Below, piece after piece: positions 41,182 through 49,713 of a stretch of DNA of 64,000 nucleotides. The stretch comes from Gp1-AA145 sp963757135. Lineage in GTDB: Bacteria > Acidobacteriota > Terriglobia > Terriglobales > Acidobacteriaceae. The notes beneath the pieces were generated by a model. That model made no database searches. It saw nothing but the letters and a program-made list of their open reading frames with translations, and was not told the DNA's origin. The position numbers and the translations under genes are program-made. Positions within the stretch are counted from its first letter, which is position 1. Each line of letters opens with the position of its first letter. Location of the stretch: positions 310,001-374,000 of the forward strand of contig CAVWQE010000008.1 in the NCBI GenBank assembly GCA_963757135.1, read 5' to 3'.

Positions 41182-41493
41182 TCAATGCGCAAAGGGCCGC
41201 ATATTCAATAATCGGAAACTGTCTGACCAGATCATGTTCATCATGGCCAGTACGAATACGGCGGCGGGAAGCAGGAACAACGCCAGGCTCCGCTTTTCCG
41301 ACCGCATGTGCATGAAGAAAGTAACCGCCAGACCTGCCTGGATGATAGCCAGCAGCAGCATGCGGATGAAAATCCGGTAGGCGTCAATGTTTTCGTAGGC
41401 AATCAATATTTGCAGGCCGGAGATGGCGAGAATGACGACGTAGACCGCCAAGTAAGTTGTCAGGCTGCTGCTTTGATGGTCGGTCGAATCCAT
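41182..41493 (-). CDS. ctaF: Cytochrome c oxidase subunit IV
   Basis: A 103-residue protein with three helices (TYLAVYVVILAISGLQILIAY, IRMLLLAIIQAGLAVTFFMHMRSE, LALFLLPAAVFVLAMMNMIWSD). The second helix ending in FFMHMR is the family signature of the prokaryotic COX4/CyoD-type subunit. Small structural part of the oxidase. Confidence 0.9.
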   Translation of the reverse strand: MDSTDHQSSSLTTYLAVYVVILAISGLQILIAYENIDAYRIFIRMLLLAIIQAGLAVTFFMHMRSEKRSLALFLLPAAVFVLAMMNMIWSDSFRLLNMRPFAH

Positions 41494-41504
41494 AGCTCTC
41501 CTTG

Positions 41505-42137
41505 CTAGTGCTTGATGTTAAGCAAATAAACGAATGGCACCACGAACATCCAGACCAGATCGACAAAGTGCCAGTACAGGCCCCAGATTTCCAGATCTTC
41601 CTGGTTGTAGCGGCCGCGTTTATAGCCGAGCGTTACCACAGTGATGGCGATGCAACCACCAACCACGTGGGTCAGGTGCAGCCCGGTAATACTGAAGAAG
41701 GCTGCGCCGAAAAGATCCGAACCCCAGGGGTTTGAAAACAGCCGCAGGCCCTCACCGATGAGGCCGAGCCATTCTTTTATGTGGAGCAGGGCAAAGATCA
41801 ATCCGCCCACAACGGTGATAAAGCTCCAGGTGATGGCGCGTGACTTGTCTCCCGCACGGGCAGCACGTATGGCAATCAGCATGGTCAGGCTGCTGGTGAC
41901 CAGGATGAACGTCATCACGTAGGCATTGATGACGCTGGAAGCTTCGAAAGGCCGCGGCCAGTCTGGGGTGGCATTGCGCAGATAGCCATAGGCGAAAAGC
42001 AGGGCGCCGAACGTAATCGCGTCAGAGATGATGAACAGCCACATCACCAGCTTTTTATGGGAAATGGCAAACGCCGGCGCTTCCTGCGTTTCCATGTCCG
42101 GTGAATGGCTGACCGTCAAGTGTGCTTCGCTCACCAT
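41505..42137 (-). CDS. ctaE: Cytochrome c oxidase subunit III, copy 2
   Basis: A 210-residue protein with five to six helices: LVMWLFIISDAITFGALLFAYGYLR, VINAYVMTFILVTSSLTMLIAIRAA, ITWSFITVVGGLIFALLHIKEW, FFSITGLHLTHVVGGCIAITVVTLGY and YWHFVDLVWMFVVPFVYLL. The SITGLHLTHVVGG and YWHFVDLVWMFV motifs mark subunit III. The operon carries a second gene of this type just upstream, and both appear intact. Confidence 0.92.
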   Translation of the reverse strand: MVSEAHLTVSHSPDMETQEAPAFAISHKKLVMWLFIISDAITFGALLFAYGYLRNATPDWPRPFEASSVINAYVMTFILVTSSLTMLIAIRAARAGDKSRAITWSFITVVGGLIFALLHIKEWLGLIGEGLRLFSNPWGSDLFGAAFFSITGLHLTHVVGGCIAITVVTLGYKRGRYNQEDLEIWGLYWHFVDLVWMFVVPFVYLLNIKH

Positions 42138-42166
42138 GCCTCCTGAACTTTACCCTTATCCTGGTT

Positions 42167-42787
42167 CTAGATCCTTATCCATAAGAGCAACAGCAAATAG
42201 ATCCACAGGGCATCCATAAAATGCCAGTAATGGGAAGCGGCATCCAGCGTATTACGCCGCAGAACCGAACGACGAAGCTTGCTGATGACATACAAAAGGC
42301 CGCAGAGGCCACCGATGACGTGCAGGGCATGCAAGACGGTGAAAACGTAAAAGAACGAACTGCTGGGGGTCGAAGAAAGATAAAGGCCTTCGGACCGCAG
42401 CTGCTGCCAGGCGGCGTATTGCCCGATAACGAAGGCGCAGCCGAGCACGAGCGTGCCGTAGAGCGCGCGCAGCGTGGGAGCGGCGCCAGTGGCGGAGGCG
42501 TCCAGCGAAGCGAATCGCCGTCGGGCGATCTGGAGAGTGAAGCTGCTGGCGACGAGCGCAAGCGTATTGAAGTAAAGAATCGTGGGGAAAGCGAAATGCC
42601 GCCAGTCGTTAGCTGACCCCTGCCTTACCACCATAGCGCTGGTGAAGGCGGCGAAGGTCATGGTGATGGCAGCCAACCCGACCCAGACGCCAGTGCTGGG
42701 GGCCTCGGAATCGTTCTGCTTTATGCGGCGAACCCCGAGGGGAATTTTTGCGATCGGGGGTGGTTGTAGTGTGGTCGCCATGGTCAA
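42167..42787 (-). CDS. Cytochrome c oxidase subunit III, copy 1
   Basis: A 206-residue subunit-III-like protein: TGVWVGLAAITMTFAAFTSAMVV, TILYFNTLALVASSFTLQIARR, VLGCAFVIGQYAAWQQL, FFYVFTVLHALHVIGGLCGLLYV and ASHYWHFMDALWIYLLLLLWI. Its sequence clearly differs from the neighbour's, so the two are old paralogs or separate parts of the complex. Its stop is 29 bases before the next start. Confidence 0.9.
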   Translation of the reverse strand: MTMATTLQPPPIAKIPLGVRRIKQNDSEAPSTGVWVGLAAITMTFAAFTSAMVVRQGSANDWRHFAFPTILYFNTLALVASSFTLQIARRRFASLDASATGAAPTLRALYGTLVLGCAFVIGQYAAWQQLRSEGLYLSSTPSSSFFYVFTVLHALHVIGGLCGLLYVISKLRRSVLRRNTLDAASHYWHFMDALWIYLLLLLWIRI

Positions 42788-42790
42788 GTC

Positions 42791-44581
42791 CTACGGCAGT
42801 TTCTTGTCGTCACGAACGGTTTCAATCTGCTCGGGCGAATCCTGCATAACGTAATCACCGGTCGAGCCTTCAATCCCGTATTGATAGGGATCGTGGTAAA
42901 CCACCGGATGCCTGCCGCCGAAGTTGTTCCACGGAGGCGGAGAGGGGACGCTCCACTCAAGAGAAGTCGCATGCCACGGATTGTCGGGAGCCGGAGCGCC
43001 TTTGAATCGGCTGTAAATCAGGTTGTAGAGAAATATCAACTGTACGGCGCCGGTAAAGAGTGCGGCGAAGGTGATGAACCTGTGTACCGGCATCAGCGGC
43101 GCGAGGTAATCATCGACGAAGGCGGAGTAGCGGCGGACGTTGCCAACCAGTCCGAGATAGTGGAAAGGCATGAAGATGCAGTAAGTGCCAACGAATGTTC
43201 CCCAGAAGTGAATTTTGCCGAGGGTTTCGTTCATCATGTGGCCGAACATCTTGGGCGCCCAGAAATAAGTGCCGGCAAACATGCCAAAGATGGCGGCTAC
43301 GCCCATCACCATGTGGAAGTGCCCGACCACGAAGTAAGTGCCGTGCAGATAGACGTCAATTGAAGGCTGGGCGAGAAAGAATCCGCTGATGCCGCCGGTA
43401 ACGAACATTGAAACGAACCCCAGCGCGAACAGGGAGGCGCTGGTGATCTGCAGGTTCGAACCGTAAAGGCTGCCGATCCAGATCAGAGTCAGGATGGTCG
43501 CGGGAATGGTGATGACCAGGGTAGGGAAGGAGAACACCAGAGCGGAGAAGGGATTCATTCCGCTCAGGAACATGTGGTGTCCCCAAACCATGTAGCTGAG
43601 AAAACCGATGGCCATCATGCAATAGATCACGACCTTGTGACTGAGCAGGGGCCGGCGGTAGCTGGTAATCAGGATATGGGAAACAATTCCGGCGGCGGGC
43701 AGGATGGCGATGTACACCTCGGGGTGTCCGAAGAACCAGAACAGATGCTGCCACAACAGAGGCGAACCGCCGGAGTGTTGGGTTATCAACTGATCGCTCA
43801 CCACCAGGTTGGAGGGGACGAAGAAACTGGTGCCAGCCAGGCGATCGAGGATCAGTAGAATGCAGGCGGGAAGCAGGACGGCAAAGGCCAGCAGTCCGAT
43901 GCAGGAGGTGATGAACCAGGCCCAGGTACAGATCGGCATGCGCATCAGGGTCATGCCTTTGGCGCGCAGGTCTAAGGTCGTGGTGATGAAATTCAGGGAG
44001 CCAAGGAGCTGGCCGATGCAGAAGATGGCAATGGAAACCGCCCAGAGCGTCTGGCCCATGGCTTGTCCGGGCCCGGCGCTGGGGAGAGCGCTCAAGGGAG
44101 CGTACGCGGTCCAACCGGAGAGCGGGGGGCCGTCGCCGACGAAGAAAGCCGCGACCAGAACGCAGAAGCCGACAAACGTGACCCAAAAAGACATCATGTT
44201 AAAGCGGGGGAAGGCCATGTCTTCTGCGCCAATTTGAATGGGCAGAAAGTAATTGCCGAAGCCGGCGAAGGGAACATTGGTCAGCACAAAAAAGACCATG
44301 AGGGTGCCATGCATGGTCATCAGCTGGAGATAGTATTCGGGGGTGATGACGCCGCCGGGCGCACCGGTGGGAACGATCTTGCCGAGAAGTGGAATGGCGG
44401 CATTGGGCCAGACCAGGTGAATGCGCATCATCCACGACAGAACCATGCCGATCAAAACCGCGAGAAGGCCGAGGCCGTAGTACTGTTTGCCGATGACCTT
44501 GTGGTCGAGGCTAAAGACATTTTTGCGGATGAAACCTTGCGGCGGCGCGTGATGGGCTGCGTGCGCGGAAACCTCGGACAT
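42791..44581 (-). CDS. ctaD: Cytochrome c oxidase subunit I
   Basis: ATG at 44581 with GAGGTGA five bases upstream. The 596-residue protein has about twelve to thirteen helices, the heme a ligand His in the MTMHGTLMVFFVLTNV region, the CuB/Tyr motif WFFGHPEVYIAILPAAGIVS with the E of an A1-type K/D-channel enzyme, WGHHMFLSGMNP and the paired heme histidines in VVGHFHMVMG. It reduces oxygen to water and pumps protons. Preceded on the coding strand by coxB. Confidence 0.95.
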   Translation of the reverse strand: MSEVSAHAAHHAPPQGFIRKNVFSLDHKVIGKQYYGLGLLAVLIGMVLSWMMRIHLVWPNAAIPLLGKIVPTGAPGGVITPEYYLQLMTMHGTLMVFFVLTNVPFAGFGNYFLPIQIGAEDMAFPRFNMMSFWVTFVGFCVLVAAFFVGDGPPLSGWTAYAPLSALPSAGPGQAMGQTLWAVSIAIFCIGQLLGSLNFITTTLDLRAKGMTLMRMPICTWAWFITSCIGLLAFAVLLPACILLILDRLAGTSFFVPSNLVVSDQLITQHSGGSPLLWQHLFWFFGHPEVYIAILPAAGIVSHILITSYRRPLLSHKVVIYCMMAIGFLSYMVWGHHMFLSGMNPFSALVFSFPTLVITIPATILTLIWIGSLYGSNLQITSASLFALGFVSMFVTGGISGFFLAQPSIDVYLHGTYFVVGHFHMVMGVAAIFGMFAGTYFWAPKMFGHMMNETLGKIHFWGTFVGTYCIFMPFHYLGLVGNVRRYSAFVDDYLAPLMPVHRFITFAALFTGAVQLIFLYNLIYSRFKGAPAPDNPWHATSLEWSVPSPPPWNNFGGRHPVVYHDPYQYGIEGSTGDYVMQDSPEQIETVRDDKKLP

Positions 44582-44590
44582 TGTTCTCAC

Positions 44591-44706
44591 CTCACCCTGG
44601 GGCTAAAGCCCCCAAACCATCGGAGCGGGTTCGGCACGGCTGAATCCGTGCCCTTCCCTGGAAATCATAACTTCCGAATTGTAGCCCTCGAATAGCTTCA
44701 CAGCGA
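44591..44706. repeat. GGGGCTAAAGCCCC and GCACGG..CCGTGC hairpins between coxB and coxA
   Basis: Perfect palindromes GGGGC-taaa-GCCCC (44599-44612) and GCACGG-ctgaat-CCGTGC (44634-44651) lie inside the operon in the 125-bp gap between two subunit genes. They belong to the GGCTAAAGCC family seen at 7379 and 21125. Confidence 0.78.
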
Positions 44707-45510
44707 CTACTGCAATGCTGCTTCTTTTTTGATCCAGGCGTCGTAATCCGCCGGCGACATGACATTCAAATAAGCTTTCATGTTGTAGTGGCCAAGACCG
44801 CAAAGCTGGGTACAGACAATCTCATAGCGTCCGACTTTGGTCGCGGTAAAATGCAGCGACAGGTCGAGGCCGGGCACGAAATCCTGCTGAATACGCAGTT
44901 CGCGTACATAAAACGAGTGGCCGACGTCCTTGGCGTGCATCAGCAAATGGATTTCTTTGTTGACCGGAATTCCCATCTCGGCAGTCACGATGTCATCTTT
45001 GGAATCCGGATCGTTGTCTACATCGATGCCATAAAAATTCTGGTTGGCCTCATTGATCTTGTCGGGATGAATGGGGCCGAACTTACCGTCAGGCCCGGGA
45101 TAGCGGAAATAGAAGGCGAACTGCCCAGCCTGCACCTGAACCGGGAGGGCATCGGCAGAAGGCGGGGTGAAATAGATGGTTGCCCAAGCCTTACTTCCGA
45201 AAAATCCGAGCGCGAGCACTTCAGTCCCCACCAGCAGAAAAGCTGCAATGACCAGGGCCCTGGCGCCGCCGGGGAAGTTCTTGATTTTCGTTCCGCGAGG
45301 ACGGTTAGAAAACATCCAGATGAACGCAGCCAGGATAAATTGCGCAGCCAGGAAACAGACTCCGGCCTCGGCCATGGTGTCAGAGATCTGCTCGTCGATC
45401 ATGTATCCGTGGGTAGAGATGTCGTCGGGCGGAACCCACTTGTGAGTCAGGATGGGAACGGCCGAAGCAATGGTAATGAGAACCAGGGTGACCGCTACGA
45501 ACTTGCCCAC
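44707..45510 (-). CDS. ctaC: Cytochrome c oxidase subunit II with CuA site
   Basis: A 267-residue protein with an N-terminal helix that looks uncleaved (FVAVTLVLITIASAVPILTH), a second helix pair (CFLAAQFILAAFIWMFSN and LVIAAFLLVGTEVLALGFF) and a periplasmic cupredoxin domain. The CuA ligands are in VGHSFYV (His) and VCTQLCGLGHYNM (Cys, Cys, His, Met). CuA shows that the enzyme takes electrons from cytochrome c. Confidence 0.94.
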   Translation of the reverse strand: MGKFVAVTLVLITIASAVPILTHKWVPPDDISTHGYMIDEQISDTMAEAGVCFLAAQFILAAFIWMFSNRPRGTKIKNFPGGARALVIAAFLLVGTEVLALGFFGSKAWATIYFTPPSADALPVQVQAGQFAFYFRYPGPDGKFGPIHPDKINEANQNFYGIDVDNDPDSKDDIVTAEMGIPVNKEIHLLMHAKDVGHSFYVRELRIQQDFVPGLDLSLHFTATKVGRYEIVCTQLCGLGHYNMKAYLNVMSPADYDAWIKKEAALQ

Positions 45511-45582
45511 AAACTATGCCTCCGGCAGAAGGTTAGGGAGAAGGCCGTTTTCCACGAGAAAGCGGCCCCTCCCGAAAGTAAG

Positions 45583-46350
45583 CTATTTGGCTTTAAAGGT
45601 GAAATTGGCAGAGGCAGGCTTTCCCGCAGCAACCGTCACCTTTTGAGTCTGTGTCCCGTAGGTTTCCTGCCAGGCAGTCAACGTGTAATTTCCCGGCGGC
45701 AAGTTTTCGATTTTATAAGAGCCCTTGTCGTCGCTGACGCCGTAGGGTGTTTTTACAACCACCATGTATCCGCTCATCCAGGGATGAATATTGCACTTCA
45801 CATGAATGGCGACTTCTTCAGCGGGCCACGAGGAGTCAATGGGCGGGGAGCCAGGCGGCTGCGATTTGTTCCACTCGTGGTTCCCGCTGCCGGGTTTGGG
45901 CATGGGATGGATGTTGTGTGAAGTCTGGTCACCATTGACGACTTTGAAGTGCTCATTCACATCCAGCCCAAGCACGTGCGGTATATATTGGCAGCCCTTC
46001 TGGTCAAAGACCGGCTCCGAAGAAGGAGTGACGGGGGCGCCGCTCCAGCCCTCAGAAATGTAAACCACCACATTCTGCAGTCCGCCGTCGGGACCCGCGA
46101 CTACGCCTTCGGTGGTGACCGGGTGATCTTTATGGATGGCGGCACAAGAAGGCTCTTTGGACATATCGATCGGCTTCTGGTGCGGGGGAGTGCCGTCGAG
46201 CTCGATGGTGCCAGTAACTTCGCCTCCGGAGGGAGGGGCGGCTTTGACTTTGTGCTGAGCAATAATTGCGGCGGCAGCCAAGAGTAGAGTTACGCAAAAG
46301 AATACGATTACTCGGTTCCATATCTTGCTTTTCATCAGGTCCTCGTTCAT
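45583..46350 (-). CDS. Exported cupredoxin-like / carboxypeptidase-regulatory-like protein, first copy
   Basis: A 255-residue protein with an N-terminal signal or anchor (VIVFFCVTLLLAAAAIIA), a beta domain containing VVVYISEGWSG and SHNIHPMPKPG, possible copper ligands in VAIHVKCNIHPWMSGYMVVV, and a carboxypeptidase-regulatory-like domain (GSYKIENLPPGNYTLTAWQETYG). It is a paralog of the last gene of the operon (39042-39851) and sits between the diheme cytochrome and coxB. It may be a copper electron carrier between them; this is inference. Confidence 0.83.
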   Translation of the reverse strand: MNEDLMKSKIWNRVIVFFCVTLLLAAAAIIAQHKVKAAPPSGGEVTGTIELDGTPPHQKPIDMSKEPSCAAIHKDHPVTTEGVVAGPDGGLQNVVVYISEGWSGAPVTPSSEPVFDQKGCQYIPHVLGLDVNEHFKVVNGDQTSHNIHPMPKPGSGNHEWNKSQPPGSPPIDSSWPAEEVAIHVKCNIHPWMSGYMVVVKTPYGVSDDKGSYKIENLPPGNYTLTAWQETYGTQTQKVTVAAGKPASANFTFKAK

Positions 46351-46360
46351 TTACTTGTTC

Positions 46361-47248
46361 TCACTGCGGCTTGTTATCGGTGGTCGGAGCAGGAGCAGCG
46401 GGAACCGGTGCATTTGGATTAATCGGCTTCAAGCCCAGTTGCTTTGCGATCTCCTTCTCCTTGCTGTGTTGTGGCTGCAACGTGCGGAGGTAAAAAACCA
46501 GGTCCCAGGCCTCGTCCGGCTTGACGTTATCGGCAAACGAGGGCATTGGAGTGCCATCAAGGCCGGTCATGAAGATGCGATACAGATCGCCATCGCCGGT
46601 CCCGCACTTGAATTTGGTTTGGTCGTGGAAGTTGAAAGGCTTAATGGGGCGGTTCTGATCGTCGGTCAAAGTGTCAGCTGAGGGCCCATTTGCTCGGCCT
46701 TCAACGCCATGACATTTCCAGCATTCCAGTCTCTGGAACAACGCCTGTCCCGCCTTGATGCGATCGGCATTGACCTCCGGCTCGGCCGGAACAGGAATGA
46801 CCTCTCCCGGCTTTTCCGTTTTGAAACGATCCGAGAAGTGCTTGACGTAGGCAACCAGGTCCACGCGTTGCTGGTCGGACAACGGATTCCAGGATGGCAT
46901 ATTCGAGCTTTGTAGTCCGCGTCCGACGGTGTTGTAAAGATCATCGTCTGTCGGGAGGGTGCCGCTTGGGGTGGAGCGGCACTTGAACTGCCCCAAGGTG
47001 AAGTTGCGGGGCTTGGGGTCGAGCCACATGGCATTCTCGCCTTCGCCGTCACCTATAACGCCATGACACCCGGCACAGTAACGCCGGTAATTCATGGATC
47101 CGTCAGTGGCGCGCCCGGTGAGATGGCCGACATGGGCTTCCATCCCAAGATTCTGTTCTTCCTGATACTGGGTGACCTGCGCGGAGGAGATGCCGGCAAA
47201 GGCCAGCATGGCCACTGCGCACGCGATGAGTTTATGTGATGTACGCAT
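46361..47248 (-). CDS. Periplasmic diheme cytochrome c
   Basis: A 295-residue protein with a signal peptide (MRTSHKLIACAVAMLAFAGISSAQ) and two c-type heme motifs, CAGCH at 58-62 and CWKCH at 176-180, each followed by a Met ligand region (SSNMPSWNPLSDQQ and GTPMPSFADN). It is a likely electron donor to the CuA site or a link between a quinol-oxidising complex and the oxidase. A Pro-rich C-terminus (PVPAAPAPTTD) may be flexible. Confidence 0.92.
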   Translation of the reverse strand: MRTSHKLIACAVAMLAFAGISSAQVTQYQEEQNLGMEAHVGHLTGRATDGSMNYRRYCAGCHGVIGDGEGENAMWLDPKPRNFTLGQFKCRSTPSGTLPTDDDLYNTVGRGLQSSNMPSWNPLSDQQRVDLVAYVKHFSDRFKTEKPGEVIPVPAEPEVNADRIKAGQALFQRLECWKCHGVEGRANGPSADTLTDDQNRPIKPFNFHDQTKFKCGTGDGDLYRIFMTGLDGTPMPSFADNVKPDEAWDLVFYLRTLQPQHSKEKEIAKQLGLKPINPNAPVPAAPAPTTDNKPQ

Positions 47249-47259
47249 ATTTCCTCCTC

Positions 47260-48627
47260 TTAGAAATCGAAGTCAAAGCCAAGCATCAGGCTGTTGCTGG
47301 TCAGATCGGAGCCATCCGGCGCGAGGCCGTACAGCTTGATCCACGAGTACTCGTTGTGCCAGGCAAATCCGGCACGGCTGTTCATGAACGGATAGTAGCG
47401 ATAGCCGAACACGTAATTATCAATGTTGCCGAGGTTTGATGCTGCGGCCGGATCACCCTGCTGCGACATCCGAATCCATTCCGAGCGTTGAAAGAAAATC
47501 AACTGTGGATTCTGCACCCAGTGGGTCTCGACGAAGGCGCCGTTCCAGGTCGGATTGCGCGCACCGGCAGGAAGGATGGTGCCGGGCGTATTGTTAGGAG
47601 CGGTTGGATCATCTATGGGATTACCGTACCCTGCTCCGAACCAAGCACTGTCAGATCCGTGCTGGGTCACGACCTGAAAATCCAGCTTGTCGAAATAGAA
47701 GAGTCCAACGAACCCTTCACGGCTGTAACCCTTGTTCCCGACTCCCGAGTTCGGCAAGGGCACACCGCCATCGGTGAGGAAAGTAGTGGGAGCTTGTCCA
47801 ACCATGGCGTAAAAGCCCACGCGGTCGGTTCCAAGTTTTCCGACATTGAACGCCTGACTGCCAGTAAAGAAGGCACTATAGGAGTTGCTGCCGTAGGGAA
47901 GGTCGGGGTTGCCGTCGGTGGAACTCAACACAGTGGCGGACAAGCGGGTACGATCGTTGGCGGAATGACCGAGCCATTCGACTCCAATCTGGTTATCGCC
48001 AATCTGACCGAAGATGTTTCCATCACCCACCGGAATGAAATGGTAGAGCTGATATCCGCCCCCACTCGCGGAGAGGGTGAGGCCACGTTTTTCAGAGACG
48101 ATGTTATCCAGTTCGAATTTGCCGAACTTGAAGTTGAGCCAGGGGCTGTTGAACAGATTATCAAGCCGGGCGTTGACGGCTTCAATGTGGAAGGCGCCAG
48201 TTTCGTCCGAGGCGGGAATCAACTGGAAGGAGATGTTCTTTTCCAGGGTTCCAGCGCTCAAGATGTCGAGGCCGCCGTAATCGAAGCCACTGTAGGTCAG
48301 CCTGCGCAGGCCAGACGTCCCTCCAGGCGTGTCATAAGTGATTTTATCGGTACTTTCGCGATGCCAGAATGGCGTCATACGGAAGGTGACCGGCCAGTAC
48401 GATGGGTTTTGCCAGACCGGCGAGTCACGGTCATTCATGAGCTGGTAGCCGTTATCTTTGAACTTTTGTCCAAAGTAATTCAGCATCGGCCAAGCTTCAT
48501 GGCAAGCCGAACAGCGTAGACCGTATTTTCTGGCAAACGCCGGAAGCGCATGTGCGCTGCCGGCAAAGGAAAGAAGAAAAGTTAAAACCAGCAACAAACC
48601 CGGGAAACTTCTTCGGGCAGAAACCAT
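47260..48627 (-). CDS. Outer-membrane porin-like protein with an N-terminal heme motif
   Basis: A 455-residue exported protein (signal LLLVLTFLLSFAGSAHA). One heme motif CSACH at residues 39-43 (KYGLRCSACHEAWPMLNYFGQKFKDNGYQL) lies directly after the signal, then the chain is rich in aromatic and amphipathic beta strands to a final F (MLGFDFDF), as in outer-membrane beta barrels. Such heme-plus-barrel proteins have been linked to electron transfer or to c-type cytochrome-associated porins. First gene of the cox operon. Confidence 0.85.
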   Translation of the reverse strand: MVSARRSFPGLLLVLTFLLSFAGSAHALPAFARKYGLRCSACHEAWPMLNYFGQKFKDNGYQLMNDRDSPVWQNPSYWPVTFRMTPFWHRESTDKITYDTPGGTSGLRRLTYSGFDYGGLDILSAGTLEKNISFQLIPASDETGAFHIEAVNARLDNLFNSPWLNFKFGKFELDNIVSEKRGLTLSASGGGYQLYHFIPVGDGNIFGQIGDNQIGVEWLGHSANDRTRLSATVLSSTDGNPDLPYGSNSYSAFFTGSQAFNVGKLGTDRVGFYAMVGQAPTTFLTDGGVPLPNSGVGNKGYSREGFVGLFYFDKLDFQVVTQHGSDSAWFGAGYGNPIDDPTAPNNTPGTILPAGARNPTWNGAFVETHWVQNPQLIFFQRSEWIRMSQQGDPAAASNLGNIDNYVFGYRYYPFMNSRAGFAWHNEYSWIKLYGLAPDGSDLTSNSLMLGFDFDF

Positions 48628-48700
48628 CGGCTCCTCCTGCTGAGCTTACCCACGATGATGCCGACTTCTGTAATGCCCCTTGTTACGCGCGAAGGTTTTT

Positions 48701-48769
48701 TATCATGTGAAAATGATAGTTGTCAAGAAAATGTCAAAAACTTGTCATATCTTCGTAAAACTTTACAAT
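48701..48769 (+). promoter_or_regulatory. Pho-box-like triple direct repeat and promoter
   Basis: TTGTCAA (48720), ATGTCAA (48731) and TTGTCAT (48742) recur every 11 bp with A-rich spacers GAAA and AAAC, the layout of a PhoB box. The last TTGTCA with TACAAT at 48764-48769 (16 bp apart) would make a promoter facing the SH3 genes. Upstream lies TATCAT-gtgaaa-ATGATA (48701-48718). The other side is the start of the cox operon (48627), so both units may share control. Confidence 0.6.
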
Positions 48770-48822
48770 GCCTATCCCGTAGAATATCTTCGGTTTCAAG
48801 AACCCTAAAAATTGAGTTGAAT

Positions 48823-49713
48823 GTGATTATCTTTTCTCCTTTCCCAAACAGGCGTTTCGTCCACATTGCTCGCTTCTCAGTTCTATTGGCGGCCCTAATA
48901 ATAGCGTTTCCGGCCTTGGCCGCTCGCGAAAAGTCCGCTCCAGTCGATTACGGAGCAGGCTTGAGCGTACGTGTGCCGGTGAGCGAGCCGGAACTTCTAC
49001 AAGCGGTCGAGGACGTTGTAGACGATGGCATTATTCAAGGCACCAAAGAGTACAACAAGGACGAGTATGTCTCGGGCGCCGTCATCGCCGACCGCACTCC
49101 GGCTTTCGACAAGTGGCCGGGTCCGGGGCGTGTCTTTTATAAAGTCCGCAAGAACGCTATTGATCCCCGAAATTTTAAGGACACCAACGATGCCGGAACA
49201 CTGGCGGTGCGCTACGTGATACAGCATGCTGATGACAAGAGCACAATCCTGAAAATTGACGCCGTGTTTCTTGACGATCTCCATCTCCGCATTCATCCCT
49301 CGAATGGATCAGTCGAAGCAGCCGAATACAAGGACATCGAAGGCCATCTGGCTTCCATGCAATTGAAGCGGCAGGAAGCCGTCGCCGAGACCGAACGGAA
49401 GCAACAACAGCTTGCGTCTGAGGAGCTCAAAAGCAGACAGAAACAGCAGCAACTGGAAGCCACGCTGGCCCAAGCTCCAGATGAGAGCCTGCAGCAGCAT
49501 GTGCAGAAGCTGCGACGCGAAGCCGAGCGCATGGTCGGAAAATCCGGGGCCAGCTTGCGGGCAGCGCCTTTTCGCAGCGCGTTAAGTCAGAAGGCTCTAG
49601 CGGCAGGAACGCAAGTTGTGATTTTGGTTTCGACTCCTTACTGGTATGGGGTCGAAACTGAAGATGGCCAGCATGGCTGGATTCATCGCAGCGAATTGGA
49701 ACTGCTGCCATGA
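48823..49713 (+). CDS. Exported SH3-domain protein 1
   Basis: The start is uncertain: a GTG at 48823 or TTG at 48817 begins just upstream of a signal peptide (ARFSVLLAALIIAFPALAA); the longer frame to 48655 includes the Pho-box region and is not used. The ~296-residue protein has a conserved-looking first half (GAGLSVRVPVSEPELLQAVEDVVDDGIIQGTKEYNKDEY), a Gln/Glu coiled coil (residues ~190-250) and a C-terminal bacterial SH3 fold (LRAAPFRSALSQKALAAGTQVVILVSTPYWYGVETEDGQHGWIHRSEL). Function is unknown; SH3 folds of this kind bind cell wall. Confidence 0.78.
   Translation: MIIFSPFPNRRFVHIARFSVLLAALIIAFPALAAREKSAPVDYGAGLSVRVPVSEPELLQAVEDVVDDGIIQGTKEYNKDEYVSGAVIADRTPAFDKWPGPGRVFYKVRKNAIDPRNFKDTNDAGTLAVRYVIQHADDKSTILKIDAVFLDDLHLRIHPSNGSVEAAEYKDIEGHLASMQLKRQEAVAETERKQQQLASEELKSRQKQQQLEATLAQAPDESLQQHVQKLRREAERMVGKSGASLRAAPFRSALSQKALAAGTQVVILVSTPYWYGVETEDGQHGWIHRSELELLP

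Noticed and set aside
43356..44186. 276-residue minus-strand frame rich in Arg/His/Pro
   Set aside because: Same-strand shifted frame of coxA; composition is that of an out-of-frame translation.
44788..45921. 377-residue plus-strand open frame
   Set aside because: Antisense to coxB and the cupredoxin-like gene; no domain, no ribosome site.
47488..48519. 343-residue plus-strand open frame
   Set aside because: Antisense to the heme porin gene, which has a clear signal peptide and heme motif.
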